DNA of 64,000 bases from Metridium senile (GCA_949775045.1 OX459100.1:17254241-17318240); one strand, 5' to 3'. Positions 32,467 to 44,769 are shown, counted from the first letter of the stretch. The notes: generated from the sequence alone by a model not told the origin. Program-made: numbers and translations.

Positions 32467-33149
32467 TTTCATTTATGTGTTCTAACAATAATAAACATTT
32501 GTTGTCAACAGGTGACTGAAGGTACTACCAGATGTGTTATGTCTTTGATTGACTAATCACGATACACCTGCAGATATGTATAAACCAGGAAAAAAAAAAA
32601 AATATTGTACGATCATCTAGATCAAACGTTTACCAAGTTATACGCTAATTATTACCAAGATAATTATGCAGTAATTAGAGAATTAAACTGCACATTTGGA
32701 TGAATTAAGAAGACAGGTATCTAATGTGGTATGAAATCAGTACGAAATAATCAAATGCATATGAATTACCATTTAATACGCGATTCCATATGTGATATTG
32801 ACTCGTTTCGATTCATTTGTTTATTTAATTTAGTTCCATTTCATTTAATTCTTTATCTCATTCATCGGTTTCAGTATTAGACACGACTTTCCAATGTTTT
32901 GCTTCAACTATAAATAAGATATCATTTAACTCCATTTCATCACTTAATTCTTTATTTCGTACATCGGTTTTGCTTTAACTATATTAAATAAGATTTAATT
33001 TAGCTCCATTTCATTTAATTCTTTATCTCGTACATCGGTTTCAGTATTAGACACGACTTTCCAATGGTTTCCAAACTATATATAAAATCACCTGCCATGA
33101 GGTACTGATATAGAGCTTATATATGAAATACGTATTAAGTAATGTTTAA
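32467..33149. other. Intergenic, AT-rich
   Basis: Contains partial repeats of TCATTTAATTCTTTATCTC (near 32840, 32940, 33010). No gene is seen. Confidence 0.5.
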
Positions 33150-33245
33150 TAAACGAGCAGGAGTGTTTTATCAGGATTTAAAACCACGCGGCGAAGCCAA
33201 GTGGTTTTAAACCTGATAAGACACGATCTGCGAGTTTATTGAACG
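33150..33245. repeat. Short inverted repeat
   Basis: AGGATTTAAAACCAC opposite GTGGTTTTAAACCTG around a GCGGCGAAGCC loop, with outer AATAAACGAGCAG opposite CTGCGAGTTTATT. Confidence 0.65.
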
Positions 33246-34027
33246 ACTTCAAAAACTCCAACCTATATTTTGTGTTTTTGTAAAAGAAAATCAAGGATTT
33301 GTGAAAGTTTATTAGAGAAAATTAAGGTTAAAGTTTATGTAAATTAGGGTGAATCTATAACTTCAGTTAAAACACTCGTCACGGTCACGATTTCCTTTGA
33401 AAATTTCTCATGAATTATTAATGAGTTTTTGAAGTCGTAAGTAGAGAGTCGTTTGTATAAGTGATTTAATTATATTGAAGTGAAACGACTCAAGTGATGA
33501 GTCTGAAAGTACTTAAGTGAATAATGATAATAATGAAAACGAAAGTGCTTTATTTGCAATAATAATCTAAAGCTATAACTTCCTGTTTATTGGTTATAGC
33601 AAAAGGAAACTGATTGTACTGATGGCCCACTTAGGACACTTAAGCGTGAAAAAAGATTAAAAAAGACGCGTCTCATACAGGAAATAATATAAAACATACC
33701 ATATATATATAATATTAACTATGAACATACAAACTGAAACATGTTTATTGAGATTGCATCAAATAAGTAATATAATGTTTGTTTTTCGGCTGTCATATTG
33801 ACCGGCTTTCCATATAGGGCAACACATAGTCCATGGACCTATAAATTAAGGGTAAACTAGACAACATGTGTCTAGAACTGCATGGAAACAGAATGTTATT
33901 GAGATTACCAGTCAAATAATCAATAAAAAGCTTCTTTTTCGAATCAGCCATTTTTGAGAGATAGTTCATGTTTCTATTGGGATAAAAAAGACGAGTGTCT
34001 CACCCACTAACATGAACTTTATCTACA
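33246..34027. other. Intergenic, 5' side of the PLA2-like gene
   Basis: AT-rich. No exon could be identified, although a noncoding first exon of the PLA2-like gene may lie here (an acceptor precedes its coding exon). Confidence 0.4.
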
Positions 34028-34165
34028 TGTCACCACCACCACCACCACCACCACCACCACCATCACCTCCACCACCACCACCACCACCACCACCAGCAGC
34101 AGCAGCACCACCACCACCACCGTCACTGACCATCACCACCACTACCATCATCATCACCACTATCA
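34028..34165 (+). repeat. CCA trinucleotide repeat
   Basis: (CCA)n with a few GCA and TCA units, directly upstream of the PLA2-like gene, probably in its 5' intron. Confidence 0.92.
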
Positions 34166-34248
34166 CCACCACCATGCATGTACCGATATCACCACCATCT
34201 CCCTAATTATCTAACTATTATTTTTTTGCTCTTTCAGATTCACATTCA

Positions 34249-34677
34249 ATGGTATTTGTGAACAAGAACCTGTTATTATTTGTACTGTTATCACTGTTTT
34301 ACCATACATTGCCTGGACAAGTACATGATGTCAATGTGATTGGTAGTGACGGCCATGACCACACATCGTCTGGTAAAGTACATAATGTGATTGGTGGTGA
34401 TGGCCATTACCACACATCGTCTGGTCAAGTACATAATGTGATTGACAGTGATGGCAGTGATGGCCGTGACCATACACTATCTAGACAAGTTCATAATGTG
34501 ATTGACAGTGATGGCATTGACCATACATTGTCTGGACAAGTACATCATGTAACCAGCAGTGATGGCAAGGAATGTGCAATCAAAGTAGATGGGTGCAGTA
34601 TACCAGGAAAACTGCCATTCTTCTATAAGACAAAGTTTACACCGGCGTGTAATAAACACGATGTGTGCTATGGCTGT
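34249..34677 (+). CDS. PLA2-like gene exon 1: signal, repeat spacer, catalytic His
   Basis: Contains the leader, the repeat spacer built on VHNVI-SDG-DHT-SGQ units, and the first half of the PLA2 domain up to Cys143. Donor GTAAGT. The repeats are also similar at DNA level, so the spacer grew by tandem duplication. Confidence 0.85.
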
Positions 34678-36211
34678 GTAAGTATATTGATAACTACCTA
34701 TTAATTATCAATTTGGTTTTGTAAATAGCTTGTATACATATATAAATTTCCAATATGTAATTTTCTATTTATACATTAACAATCTATTTATAATTAATAT
34801 TTATTATATTTGTGAATATCTTTAGATTTAGAGGTGCAAATAAATCTGTCTTGCCTGATATATACACCTATTGGTTGATCTGAGACCGATAGGAATTGTG
34901 GGAGTTCATTAAATTTCAAATATATTGTTTTAATCACACTTGAATGGTGCTGAATTACAGATAACAGTATTTCAGAAGTAAACATTAATATTCAAGCGTG
35001 ATTATAATAGTGCATTTGCAGTTTAACGAGCTCCCACAATTCCTATCGGTCTCAGATCAACCATTCTAGATGGACAACGTTAATTGAAATAGGTGTATAT
35101 CAGGCAATGTCATTAACGTTGTCCACCTAGTGATTACAGCAAGTGACACGTGACACTACAACAAATGACACGTGATTCTTTATATATTTGTTTTCAGCAG
35201 TTCAATTTCAATTTTTAACTGTATAATGAGTAACGGTGAACATGGAATAAGAATAACGAAATCTATATGTTCACAATTAATGCTTATCGAACATAAAACA
35301 AACTGATGTGGTGTCACGTGACATTTCTTTTCTTTTCTTTTTTCGTGGACAATGTTAATGACTAAGTTTAAAACTTCTTTGTTGGTTGGTTTTTCATTCA
35401 TAATATAATGTTTCTTCAACCAAAATGTTTTTTTTTTGTTTTCCAAGCTTTCGGGCCTAACAGCCCATCACCCATCCTCGGGAACCCAGGGGTATTCTTC
35501 TGCCGCTCGTTTCTCGCTTCCACAACATATACCCCTGGGAACGTAGTCTGTTGGAGCTTGTTCCGGAAGTCAAAATTCAGCTCTTTCCTGATTGGTCGAC
35601 CTTATTAGGTCGACCAATGAAAATCAAGATAACCATTCAAAGAAAAGTCGTTAAATAAGTTTGAATTTTGACTTCCGGAACAAGCTCCAACAGACTACGT
35701 TCCCAGGGGTATATGTTGTGGAAGCGAGAAACGAGCGACAAAAGAATACCCCTGGGTTCCCGAGGATGCCCATCACCAGGGTTACAGTGTAAGTGTAAAA
35801 ACGGTTGAAAAAAACACGAATATATGTTAATGACATTAATGACTGTGTATACATGAATCATATACCAAGTTAATTTGAGGGTTTCTAATTTCATTTTATT
35901 TTATTTTAAAGGGAAAGCATTATAGCTGGTCAAGAGAACAATGCGATAATTCTTTCCGGAGCGACATGGACTATTTATGCTCTAATCACAGTACAAGTAA
36001 CTTCATTGGTTCTATCGTCAAAGCAGTGCGTAAATTAGTAGAAGCAGAGGAAGCTCGTTGTCGTGGATTTTCATCCCTTTACTATCACACAGTCGATACG
36101 TTTGGACGATATCGCTACATCCATAACCCACCACAGTGGTGTTATCAACCCTGTGTGTTACTATATGGCAGCCCGCGTAGACGCCTTGGTCAAGGCTTTA
36201 ACATGGCTTAA
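34249..36211 (+). CDS. Secreted phospholipase A2-like protein, conodipine type, two exons
   Basis: Exons 34249-34677 and 35912-36211, phase 0 junction, 242 residues. A signal peptide (about 1-22, core LLLFVLLSLF) is followed by a spacer of five imperfect His/Asp/Gly-rich repeats (about 24-106), then the PLA2 domain. The active-site motif CNKHDVCYGC gives His137-Asp138, and the partner Asp lies in the next exon after Cys154. Calcium-dependent secreted PLA2 enzymes cleave the sn-2 ester of phospholipids; the conodipine group occurs in venoms and in ordinary digestive or defence roles. Nothing here shows which applies. The catalytic residues look intact. An acceptor TGCTCTTTCAG just before the ATG suggests a noncoding first exon. 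Confidence 0.85.
34851..35107. mobile_element. Fold-back in the PLA2-like gene intron
   Basis: TTGCCTGATATATACACCTA opposite its complement, with inner arms ATTCCTATCGGTCTCAGATC. No coding capacity. Confidence 0.75.
35471..35770. mobile_element. Near-perfect 300 bp fold-back in the PLA2-like gene intron
   Basis: Arms of about 108 bases begin CATCCTCGGGAACCCAGGGG and differ at only a few positions. The spacer contains GGTCGACC direct and inverted copies. In pre-mRNA it would form a long duplex, a possible ADAR substrate. Confidence 0.85.
35912..36211 (+). CDS. PLA2-like gene exon 2: rest of PLA2 domain
   Basis: Acceptor ATTTTAAAG. Begins GKHYSWSREQCD, with the catalytic Asp, further cysteines and a Tyr/Arg-rich C-terminal half. 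The stop is at 36209-36211. The last 17 codons belong to a repeat that continues past the stop. Confidence 0.85.
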   Translation, partial: GKHYSWSREQCDNSFRSDMDYLCSNHSTSNFIGSIVKAVRKLVEAEEARCRGFSSLYYHTVDTFGRYRYIHNPPQWCYQPCVLLYGSPRRRLGQGFNMA

Positions 36212-36500
36212 ACACCAGCATGTAATGGTGACATGAGGTCACATATATTGGTATATGGCAGCCCACATAGACGCCTTGAACAAGGCTTTAACATGACTTA
36301 AATACCAGCATGCAACTGATGATGACATGAAGTCATATATATTGGTATATGGCAGTCCACCTATAGACGACTTGGACAAGGCTATATATGACATGGCTTA
36401 AATACCAGCATGCAATGGTGACATGAGTCGCGGAGCCGGTCAACGCCAATGTTTTTTTAAATGACTGTATACGGGTATATGGCAGCCAATGTTGACAAAT
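36155..36500 (+). repeat. About 90 bp tandem repeat beginning in the PLA2-like coding end
   Basis: The segment TATATGGCAGCCC...GACGCCTTG..CAAGGC and its GGCTTAA stop recur at about 36247 and 36341, with a trace at 36473. Each copy keeps the stop codon equivalent. Confidence 0.85.
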
Positions 36501-36919
36501 TGGTGAAAAAGTTAAATATAGTCAATTCATATTCTAAAACCATGACGTTCCAGGGGGCATTTCTGTGAGGTTTACTCCAAACACGCTACCAATGTGCTCA
36601 GCACTCAACACTCAAAAATCGGCAGAGGACCTTGTATAGCATGGGAAATAACAGCACATCTGAAACGACCTGTATTATCCTCATATCAGCGACGTCCATG
36701 CCCGAAATGAAAAAACAAAACTATTATTTTCTGCTCCATTCAAATTAAAAACAAGGTTGATAGTTTTATTAATATATGTTAATTGAGATTCCAGTTGAGA
36801 TTGAAGGACCACAAACACTGCGTCACTTAGACCCACAGCAAGAACTTAATGGTAGTTAGTATCAATCATACTGTATAAGTATAGTTTTATTGTTCTGATC
36901 GAAGACGAAAGGTGTATAT
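36501..36919. other. Downstream of the PLA2-like gene
   Basis: No coding or repeat feature is recognised. Confidence 0.45.
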
Positions 36920-36989
36920 TTGGATACTCATGACAAACAAAACCGAAGCAGACAGGCAAACAGACAGTCCGACAAACAAACAACCGAAC

Positions 36990-37095
36990 TAACGGACAAA
37001 CGAACAAATAACGAACGAACGAACGAACGAATAACGAACGAACGAACGAACGAACGAACGAACGAACGAACGAATAACACGAACGAACGAACAAT
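36990..37095. repeat. CGAA tetranucleotide repeat
   Basis: (ACGA)n with ATAACG interruptions. Confidence 0.93.
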
Positions 37096-37379
37096 ACCAC
37101 TGACAGACGAATAAAGTATAAAATAAATTGCATATAATAACAGATAAACATACAAACATATATAAGCAACTATAATTAAATAGTTTAAAGATGAAAATAT
37201 AGGAAAGAGTTAACTATGAAAAAGCCAGGATAATTGGTACTCAAAGAAAGAGACTAGAGAATTCCTGATTTTGACAGAAATTGCCCCCATCAACGAAGGC
37301 CATTCCACAAAGGACTTATTAATGTGCCAAATTAAAAAAATAAGTTATTTGTAATTTAGTAAGACACGAGATTTAATCT

Positions 37380-38310
37380 AATGTTGTCTTCAAATTGCTA
37401 TAATAATTAGAAATGGTTTCCCAGGAAGAAAATATTAATTCAAATTGTCATCATTAGCAAAGGTTGTCACCAGGAAGTAGCTATTAACATATCAAATTCA
37501 AGAAGACCAACTTCCGCTGCTTTATATTAACTTTATAACTATGCTTTATGCTATGTTTACGACAAAAAGGAAAGTGCTACTAAATTACAAGGAAAATTCA
37601 TAATTTATATAAAGACTTCAAATTGTTAGAAAAGGTATATATGTTGTCACAAGGAAGTAGCTATTTACAACTTCCACCGCCAACATATTAACTTTATGCT
37701 ATGTTTACGACAAAAAGGAAAGTGCTACTAAATTACAAGGAAAATTCATAATTTATATAAAGACTTCAAATTGTTAGAAAAGGTATATATGTTGTCACCA
37801 GGAAGTAGCTATTTACAACTTCCACCGCCAACATATTAACTTTATGCTATGTTTACGACAAAAAGGAAAGTGCTACTAAATTACAAGGAAAATTCATAAT
37901 TTATATAAAGACTTCAAATTGTTAGAAAAGGTATATATGTTGTCACCAGGAAGTAGCTATTTACAACTTCCACCGCCAACATATTAACTTTATGCTATGT
38001 TTACGACAAAAAGGAAAGTGCTACTAAATTACAAGGAAAATTCATAATTTAAAGATTTATTGACATTTTAATTTAAAGACTTCAAATTGTTAGCAAAGGT
38101 AGTCACAAGGAAGTAGCTATTGACATGTCAAATTCAAGAATACCAACTTCCACCGCTAACATATTTAACGTTATGCCATTTTACGATAAAAAGGAAAGTG
38201 CTACTAAATTACAAGGCGAGAAAATTCTTCATTTAAAGACTTCAAATTGTTAGCAAAGGTTGTCACTAGGAAGTAGCTATTCGCATGTCAAATTCAAGAA
38301 GTACAATTAT
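37380..38310 (+). repeat. 148 bp tandem satellite
   Basis: Core copies start about 37546, 37693, 37842 and 37990 (spacing 147-149) and contain TTATGCTATGTTTACGAC, AAGGAAAGTGCTACTAAATT and GTCACCAGGAAGTAGCTATT. Decayed copies flank them on both sides. Confidence 0.93.
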
Positions 38311-38824
38311 TTTCCAGCTTCTTTTCTTGTTCGATGATCGTTATTTTCTGTTGAATTTTATTTGCAAACAGAAACTCACAAAACTCCTCTATTTATAATG
38401 AAATAAAGTGTACTCTACATTTGTTATGTCCTCAAAAGAATGGCATATCTGGACTTCAGAGTCCCACCCGTTCAGTTTCCATGGTAACAATGCTTATACT
38501 CATCATTAACAAATATTTTTTATTGATATTTCTACCTGTGTGGTATCTCTTCAAAAACCGTCCGTCCCAACCCTCTTTAGGATTTCCGGTATCTTTTTAA
38601 TCTGAGTATCAGGCCCACGGAGCGGAGAAAGGGGAGGCCGGGAGGGGAGGGGAGGGGCTGAAGCTCAGGTTAGTATCTTTTAGGCAGACAAACAATCGAT
38701 TTATCAAACAGACTGACGGACGGACGGACAGACAGACAACAGCACATTCACTTGGATGCGAAGGATTCGGATGTCGTAATATAAAGAGAAATATTTACTA
38801 GAACAAACTTTCACAAACTATTGT

Positions 38825-39220
38825 TATTGTGAATGTATGTCCTATGATAGCTTTCTTTTCCTTACATCACTGAGCAATTTTACATATTATGATAGTAAGT
38901 TGGCAGCCATTATGAACATGGTCTTCAAAAGGTCGTTAAAGAGATATATTTACGGCAGCAAACTTTAACAAGTTATTGTTATTTCATATGATAGCTTTCT
39001 TTTCCATACATCAGCAATTTTACATATTATGGTAATTCAGTTGGCGGTCATTATGAAAATGGTCTATAAAAATGTCTATAAAAACTTTCACTAGTTGTTA
39101 TGAATATATTTCATATGATAGCTTTCTTTTCCTTACATCAGCAATTTTACATATTATGATAATTATAGTTGGCGACCATTATGAAAATGGTCTTTAAAAA
39201 GTTCGTTAAAGTGACTGCAG
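38825..39220. repeat. About 130-145 bp repeat, three copies
   Basis: ATGATAGCTTTCTTTTCC recurs at about 38843, 38988 and 39116, with GCAATTTTACATATTATG and GTTGGC..CATTATGAA.ATGGTCT. Confidence 0.85.
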
Positions 39221-39601
39221 GCAACATAATATAATAAACACACAATGATAAGAACTGCGGGAAACGTGTTCAGCGGCTGACCCCATGTCGTTATCATAAT
39301 GCGAATTTTAACTACAACTGTGAGCCAGAATTTTCGCCGCCAAACCACACCAGCCGGCTATATCTCAATATTCAGGATCGTGACGACGGATGTGATTGAT
39401 CCCGATTTTTTACACAAAAGTTTGATCCCTGATCCCAAAAGCTGCCGTATTTTGATCCCTGATCCTATAAAAAAATATTCTGATCCCTGAATTCATATTC
39501 ATACGATCCCATTCACCTTTCTGTGATCCCTGATTCCACCTGATTCGGACTATATGCTCTGCTATGAATAAATCGATAACAAGAGAAGAAATACAGGTAT
39601 C

Positions 39602-39777
39602 TCGTTGATCAACCTCTGCGTAGTAATATTTTCTTTAGAATTTGACTACAGCCCGTGGTAATTTAACTAATGTACATATTATCAAACAATTGAAACACTG
39701 TAAAATTATCTCGAGAACTGTAGTCAAATTCTAAAGAATATTTTACACGCTATCGAGGCTGAGGTTGATCGACGAGA
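39602..39777. mobile_element. Fold-back element
   Basis: CTCGTTGATCAACCTC opposite GAGGTTGATCGACGAG. The inner arms are TTTAGAATTTGACTACAG and complement. The terminal segment TTACACGCTATCGAGGCT recurs near 59888. Confidence 0.75.
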
Positions 39778-40242
39778 ATCATGAAATGTTTTTTTTTTCC
39801 GGAAACAAAACCGTTGCATAAAAAATAAGAGAAATTATAGACAATGTACATATGTACATTACTTGAAGTTGCAGATTCTATCAGGAAAATGTAATTTGGA
39901 ACTGTTATTTCTTTTCTGACATAGTATAAGCTCTAAATTTGCTATGCGGTCACCAAAAAGAACATTTCAGAAGCGTGTTTCCGCTAACGTGTCTTTGTGT
40001 TTGTTTAAATGACTATACTAGGTGATGTTTGAAATATATAGAAAAAGGAAAACACTAGCTGCACCTGTTCATATCGAACTCCAACAGGGACAAAAAACAT
40101 GTAATAAATATCAATTCAGAAGTTCACGGAACCTACATTAGTTTCCTTTTTCTATTTCCAATTGCAAAACGGTTGTCTTAAAAAGACGAAAGTCCGGCAA
40201 GACGGAAAGGGATCATTTGTATAAAACGGTATATATTCAATA
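39778..40242. other. Intergenic, nothing recognised
   Basis: AT-rich; no supported feature. Confidence 0.5.
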
Positions 40243-40530
40243 CCCAGTCCACACGTATCGATACATCTTTAAAAAATCGTTTTCGATGCAGATTTGAAAA
40301 AAAAGAAGCGTCCACAAGTTGTGTATGCAAATAACAGTAATCGCCCTTCCAAAGCAAAACGTTCCACTATATGGGACAGTCAGCACCAGATCGAAACATC
40401 GTTTAGGATTGGTTTAAAAATACTATAGACAGTGTATTCGAAAAGTTGCGGTTTTTCTGCAGTATATATTCACCGGTTACGTGTAGACGGAAAGAAAATG
40501 AAGCGGATTCAAAAGTACATGTAGACTGGG
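40243..40530. mobile_element. MITE-like element sharing its core with 56430-56490
   Basis: Ends CCCAGTCCACACG and GTAGACTGGG. The interior GGGACAGTCAGCACCAGATC and CGAAACATCGTTTA appears in reverse orientation at about 56440-56485. Confidence 0.6.
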
Positions 40531-41017
40531 CCTAAAACGAGGAGTTTTTCCTAGACGCTGTCTAGATCTGAGACGATATGAAATTATCTAATGCAAAAAC
40601 GGAAAGGAATTCAGTGTATCTATATAGCCATAAACCTTTTAGAATTCAATACATCGATTAAATGTGATTGTCCATAATTCCTTTCCATCTGGCTATGACC
40701 TTGGACAACCTAGGTGAAACCAAATAGGTGAATACAAAATACTTGTGCTCTGATCTCTTGGATATCATATTAATGCGAAATAATAACCGAGACAAAGGCG
40801 AGGATCTTATTTACTGATATCCATCGAGCCTAAGGAGAATAAATGTTTTTAATAGTACAAAAAACAGTCATTTCCAGAGAAAATCCATATTTATTTTGTA
40901 TTTCTAAAAGTGCGCGGAACGCTAAAATTGATTATCAAATTTGTTGGAAGTTCTCGAATTAATCACCTTGCGGGGTTTTCTATAATCACCTGGGTATTTA
41001 TAAGGATAATTTGCGTT
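40531..41017. other. Intergenic, nothing recognised
   Basis: No coding segment or clear repeat. Confidence 0.5.
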
Positions 41018-41880
41018 AACAATCAGTGTCGTTAAAACGGCCGATCAGTAGAATGTCTTCCTGTTTAAAACACCTGGTAATCGATTATTCGTTTATATAT
41101 AGGAACTGAATATTACCACAATTCCGTGTTGTCCTGCCAGCCTTTTAAAGATAGGTCTATATGTTAAACCCTAACTGAAGTTTTATTTAATTGAAGACAA
41201 TGAATTTTTTTGCGTCAAGTTAACAATCAGTGTCGTTAAACGGACAGTAGAATGTCCAGTTCCTGTTCAAAACACCTGGTAATCGATTATTCGTGTGTAG
41301 GAGCTGAATATTACCACAATTCCGTGTTGTACTGTCGGCCTTTTTAAAATAGATGTGAATTATTACCTCAGTAAAGTTTTATTTAATTGAAGACAATGAA
41401 TTTTTTTGCGTCAAGTTAACAATCACTGTCGTTAAACGGACAGTAGAATGTCCAGTTCCTGTTCAAAACACCTGGTAATCGACTATTCGTGTGTAGGAAC
41501 TGAATATTACCAAAAAAGAAAGATCTATGAATTTTTTTGTTAACAATCAGTCCAGTTAAACGGCCGGACAGTAGATGTCTTCCTGTTCAAAACACATTAT
41601 AATCGATTATTCGTGAATACTGAATATTACCACAATTCCTTTCCGTTTTCACTGTCAGCCCTTTTAAAATAGGTGTATATAAAACCCTAGAGCGAGTGTT
41701 ATAATTACAGACTATAACAATCAATGTCGTTTACCCTGCGAGCTTAGGAAGTGTGTCTCGATCGCTCTTTTATGAAGGAGAAAAACAAGACAATCCTCCT
41801 CTGCTTGCAGGGTAAAATGTCTTCCTGCTCAAAACGGCCTGGTAACCGATTATCCATGTTCAATTAGAAGTAAATGTGTC
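41018..41880 (+). repeat. About 200 bp tandem repeat, decaying rightward
   Basis: AACAATCAGTGTCGTTAAA with CAAAACACCTGGTAATCGAT and GAATATTACCA recurs at about 41018, 41221, 41418, 41545 and 41718. The last copy is broken by a small fold-back (TACCCTGCGAGC / GCTTGCAGGGTA) at 41736-41815. Confidence 0.85.
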
Positions 41881-42639
41881 CACATTACCATTTCGTTTTG
41901 TACTGACAACCTTTTTAAAATAGGTGTACATAGAAACCTATATAGTATTTTCTTTAAGGATATACACGTGTTTCAAAAATCGTTGTCGCAATCAATCAAA
42001 GCTACAGTCCTGAAGCCTGCAAATGATGTCGATATTTCTTCTCTTGATCTATATTCACTAGCATATTTGTGTTTTACGTGTTTGTGTTATATGATGAGCA
42101 TTTGTTTATGGTAGATAATGAAACAAATATTTATTTAAAAAACTTCCTATTATCACAAATGATATTAGTATTACCGACATCCTTTGCAGGCTGCAGATTT
42201 TGGACTGCAGCTTGGCTGCGTCAACTGTTATTAAAACAAGTGTATGATTGAGTATTAACCTAGCGGTGTTGACTGGAGACGCTGTAATATCGCTGTCTAC
42301 AACACCAATCATACCGGCTTCTTTGAAAAGTCCAGTTCCTTGATAATATTATTTCTTTGACATCGTAATAAACTTTTCGTTTAGTTTTCATATTAACACC
42401 CAAAATATTCCGCCAAATATTTTATGTTGTTTTGAACCGCCATAACAAAGTTGTTTAAAAAATCTGAAAATCTCTCAAAGCGCAGTAATAAGAATATAAA
42501 ACATAAATAGATTTAAAAGTGATTTTAATTGCTATTTTTGTTTTGAGTTGTTTTTGTTCAGTTGTTGTACTAGACATTTCAAACTAACATACAAAAGTTG
42601 TTAGGTATTTAACCTTTTTCTCCACACAAAGCTTCACAA
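41881..42639. other. Intergenic, no gene recognised
   Basis: An open stretch near 42069-42251 has no splice or start context that I can support. Confidence 0.45.
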
Positions 42640-43145
42640 AACGCATCACAATGTCCACTGAAAATGCTTTCTATGTATGTGTTAATAGTATTCTTCACAG
42701 TTCCTTGCGCCATATAAAAAAACAGCCTTTCGATTCAAGATGGCGCAGGGAAGCTATGAAGGGGACCAATAAACTTTGTAATATCACTTTAATTGCGTAG
42801 AAATCTCTGTTTGTTAGCGTTGGTGTGCGAAGTGTCTACTGAAATAGTTTCTATGTATGTATTAATAGTACCCTTCACAGTTCCCTGCGCCATATTAAAA
42901 AGCAGCCTTTCAAGATGGCGCAGGGAACTGTGTAATATCACTTTAATTGCGTAGAAATCTCTGTTTGTTAGCGTTGGTGTGCGAAGTGTCCACTGAAATA
43001 GTTTTTATGTATGTATTAATAGTACCCTTCACAGTTCCCTGCGCCATATTAAATAGCAGCCTTTCAAGATGGCGCAGGGAACTGTGTAATATCACTTTAA
43101 TTCCATAGAAATCTCTGTTTGTTAGCGTCGGTGTGCGAAGTGTCG
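42640..43145. repeat. About 180 bp tandem repeat, each unit with a hairpin
   Basis: Three copies. Each holds CACAGTTCCCTGCGCCATAT and, shortly after, AAGATGGCGCAGGGAACTGTG, which form a hairpin. Another copy of the arm lies near 59840. Confidence 0.88.
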
Positions 43146-43275
43146 GCGAATTGAATTAAACCAAATCTGTTTTAATTTTCTCAGTGTTTACAAAAGACCC
43201 GACTTTTCCAATCTTATTGTAAGTACTAGTGTAATTTTGTTCGCCGCGTTTCTCATTTGTGATTAAAAGAGCCAT

Positions 43276-43575
43276 TCATTTTCTGTCTATGTTTACGTTG
43301 CTATATTTCATTAACTTGCCTTTAAAACAAAACAAAACTGAATTTCTGAGAGATAATTTCAATACATGAAACAGTTCCTCTTTACACTTGCCTTCATCAA
43401 TGGTAATATAAAAAGTGGCGGAACCAGAAGAATTTGAAATTTCATTAACTTTCCTACGACATTCAAAACAAAACAAGGCTAAAAGTGTGAGTAATAATTT
43501 CAATACATGAAACAATTCATCTTTTAACTTTTCTTCATTAATGGAAAAAGTGGCGGAACCAGAACAATTTCAAGG
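43276..43575. repeat. About 130 bp segment duplicated in tandem
   Basis: Two copies of TTTCATTAACTT..C..ACAAAACAAAAC, AATTTCAATACATGAAACA and AAAAGTGGCGGAACCAGAA. The frame open through both on the minus strand is not convincing as a gene. Confidence 0.8.
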
Positions 43576-43579
43576 GGGA

Positions 43580-43599
43580 GGGGGGGGGGGGGGGGGGGG
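43580..43599 (+). repeat. 20-G homopolymer
   Basis: Run of 20 G following AGGGGGA. Similar long G runs lie at 7659-7681 and 55861-55881. Confidence 0.95.
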
Positions 43600-44769
43600 A
43601 CGCACACTTACAGTATTTTTTAGTTCTTATCAGGAGCCCATAATGGACTCCTGCTGTAAATAAATATCTTTTTTTTGTTAATACACATAGACTTTGGCCA
43701 CAAACTGAATTATCATGCTATGTAAAATATATATAATTATAGACGAATTTATTGAATAAAAAAAACCTTTATAACTAATTTTCAAAACTGTGCCATTTAT
43801 CAATAAAAGAGAGTTATATGGTACTGATCGGGAAATAATGAATTGAAATCGGAATACTATATAAACGCGTTAACATCGCGTGAGTTATCTAATTTTTTCA
43901 TTCTTTTTCATTTAATTTAAAATTAGTAAGACCGCTGGTATTGTTATTAAGAACAAAACCTAGATTACTATAATATTATTTAATTCAAGAGAAACTTCTA
44001 TCGCCAGTGTTGTTTAAATAAATCTGAATCAGTCAACGTTAAATTTACTGGTTAAGACTGATTCATTTGATGAACAATGTTTGTTATCAATCACTAATAT
44101 TGTCAAATAATAATTGATATTTATTTGATCAATATACTATATTTTCATTAGTATTTTTAGCTATTCTGTATACCACTGACTTTAATTAATGTTTGCCCTT
44201 ATCCAAAAAGGTGACTCCTGGTATTATTTTAAAATTAAATGACGTTTTCATACTAATACTTAATTAAAAACCGAACAACATCCCCCACATGCCACAGTGT
44301 TTTGATATGATGTTATATTTCATTTTTTACTAATTTAGAAGTGAAACACGCTCCCATAAACGTGATCAGCATCAGCTAGAGTCAACGAAAACGACGTCAC
44401 TGATGTGCTGACAGCCCTGAGGCTTGCGTTGTAAAAAAATCCATTAAAGTATACACAACCAAGAATGGCTTTCCGTAATTTCATCCTTTAATTAATGCTT
44501 TCTTTCTTTCTAAAAGCTCTTCAGTTAAGACTTTAAGTCTGGGTGAAAATCTAGGTGCTTTATAGGGGTATAAAGTTACTATTATTACATGTATATGGGA
44601 GGAGAAGTAACCACTTTTTGTATCATGATTGATTCACGGATTATAGTTGTAATAGGTGCTTAGGACATCAAGATGAGTCCTGGCGATTAATGATTTATAA
44701 ATAAAGACTAAACATATTATAGCGATAAGCTTTTGCACTTTGTGAATGATAGAATGTATATGAAATGAA
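43600..44769. other. Intergenic, AT-rich
   Basis: No gene or clear repeat is recognised. Confidence 0.5.

Noticed and set aside
35408..35894. Open frames on both strands with shared peptides
   Set aside because: Both arms of the intronic fold-back encode the same chance peptides.
43276..43515. 79-codon frame across the 130 bp duplication
   Set aside because: Frame preserved by repeat length only; no domain or splice evidence.
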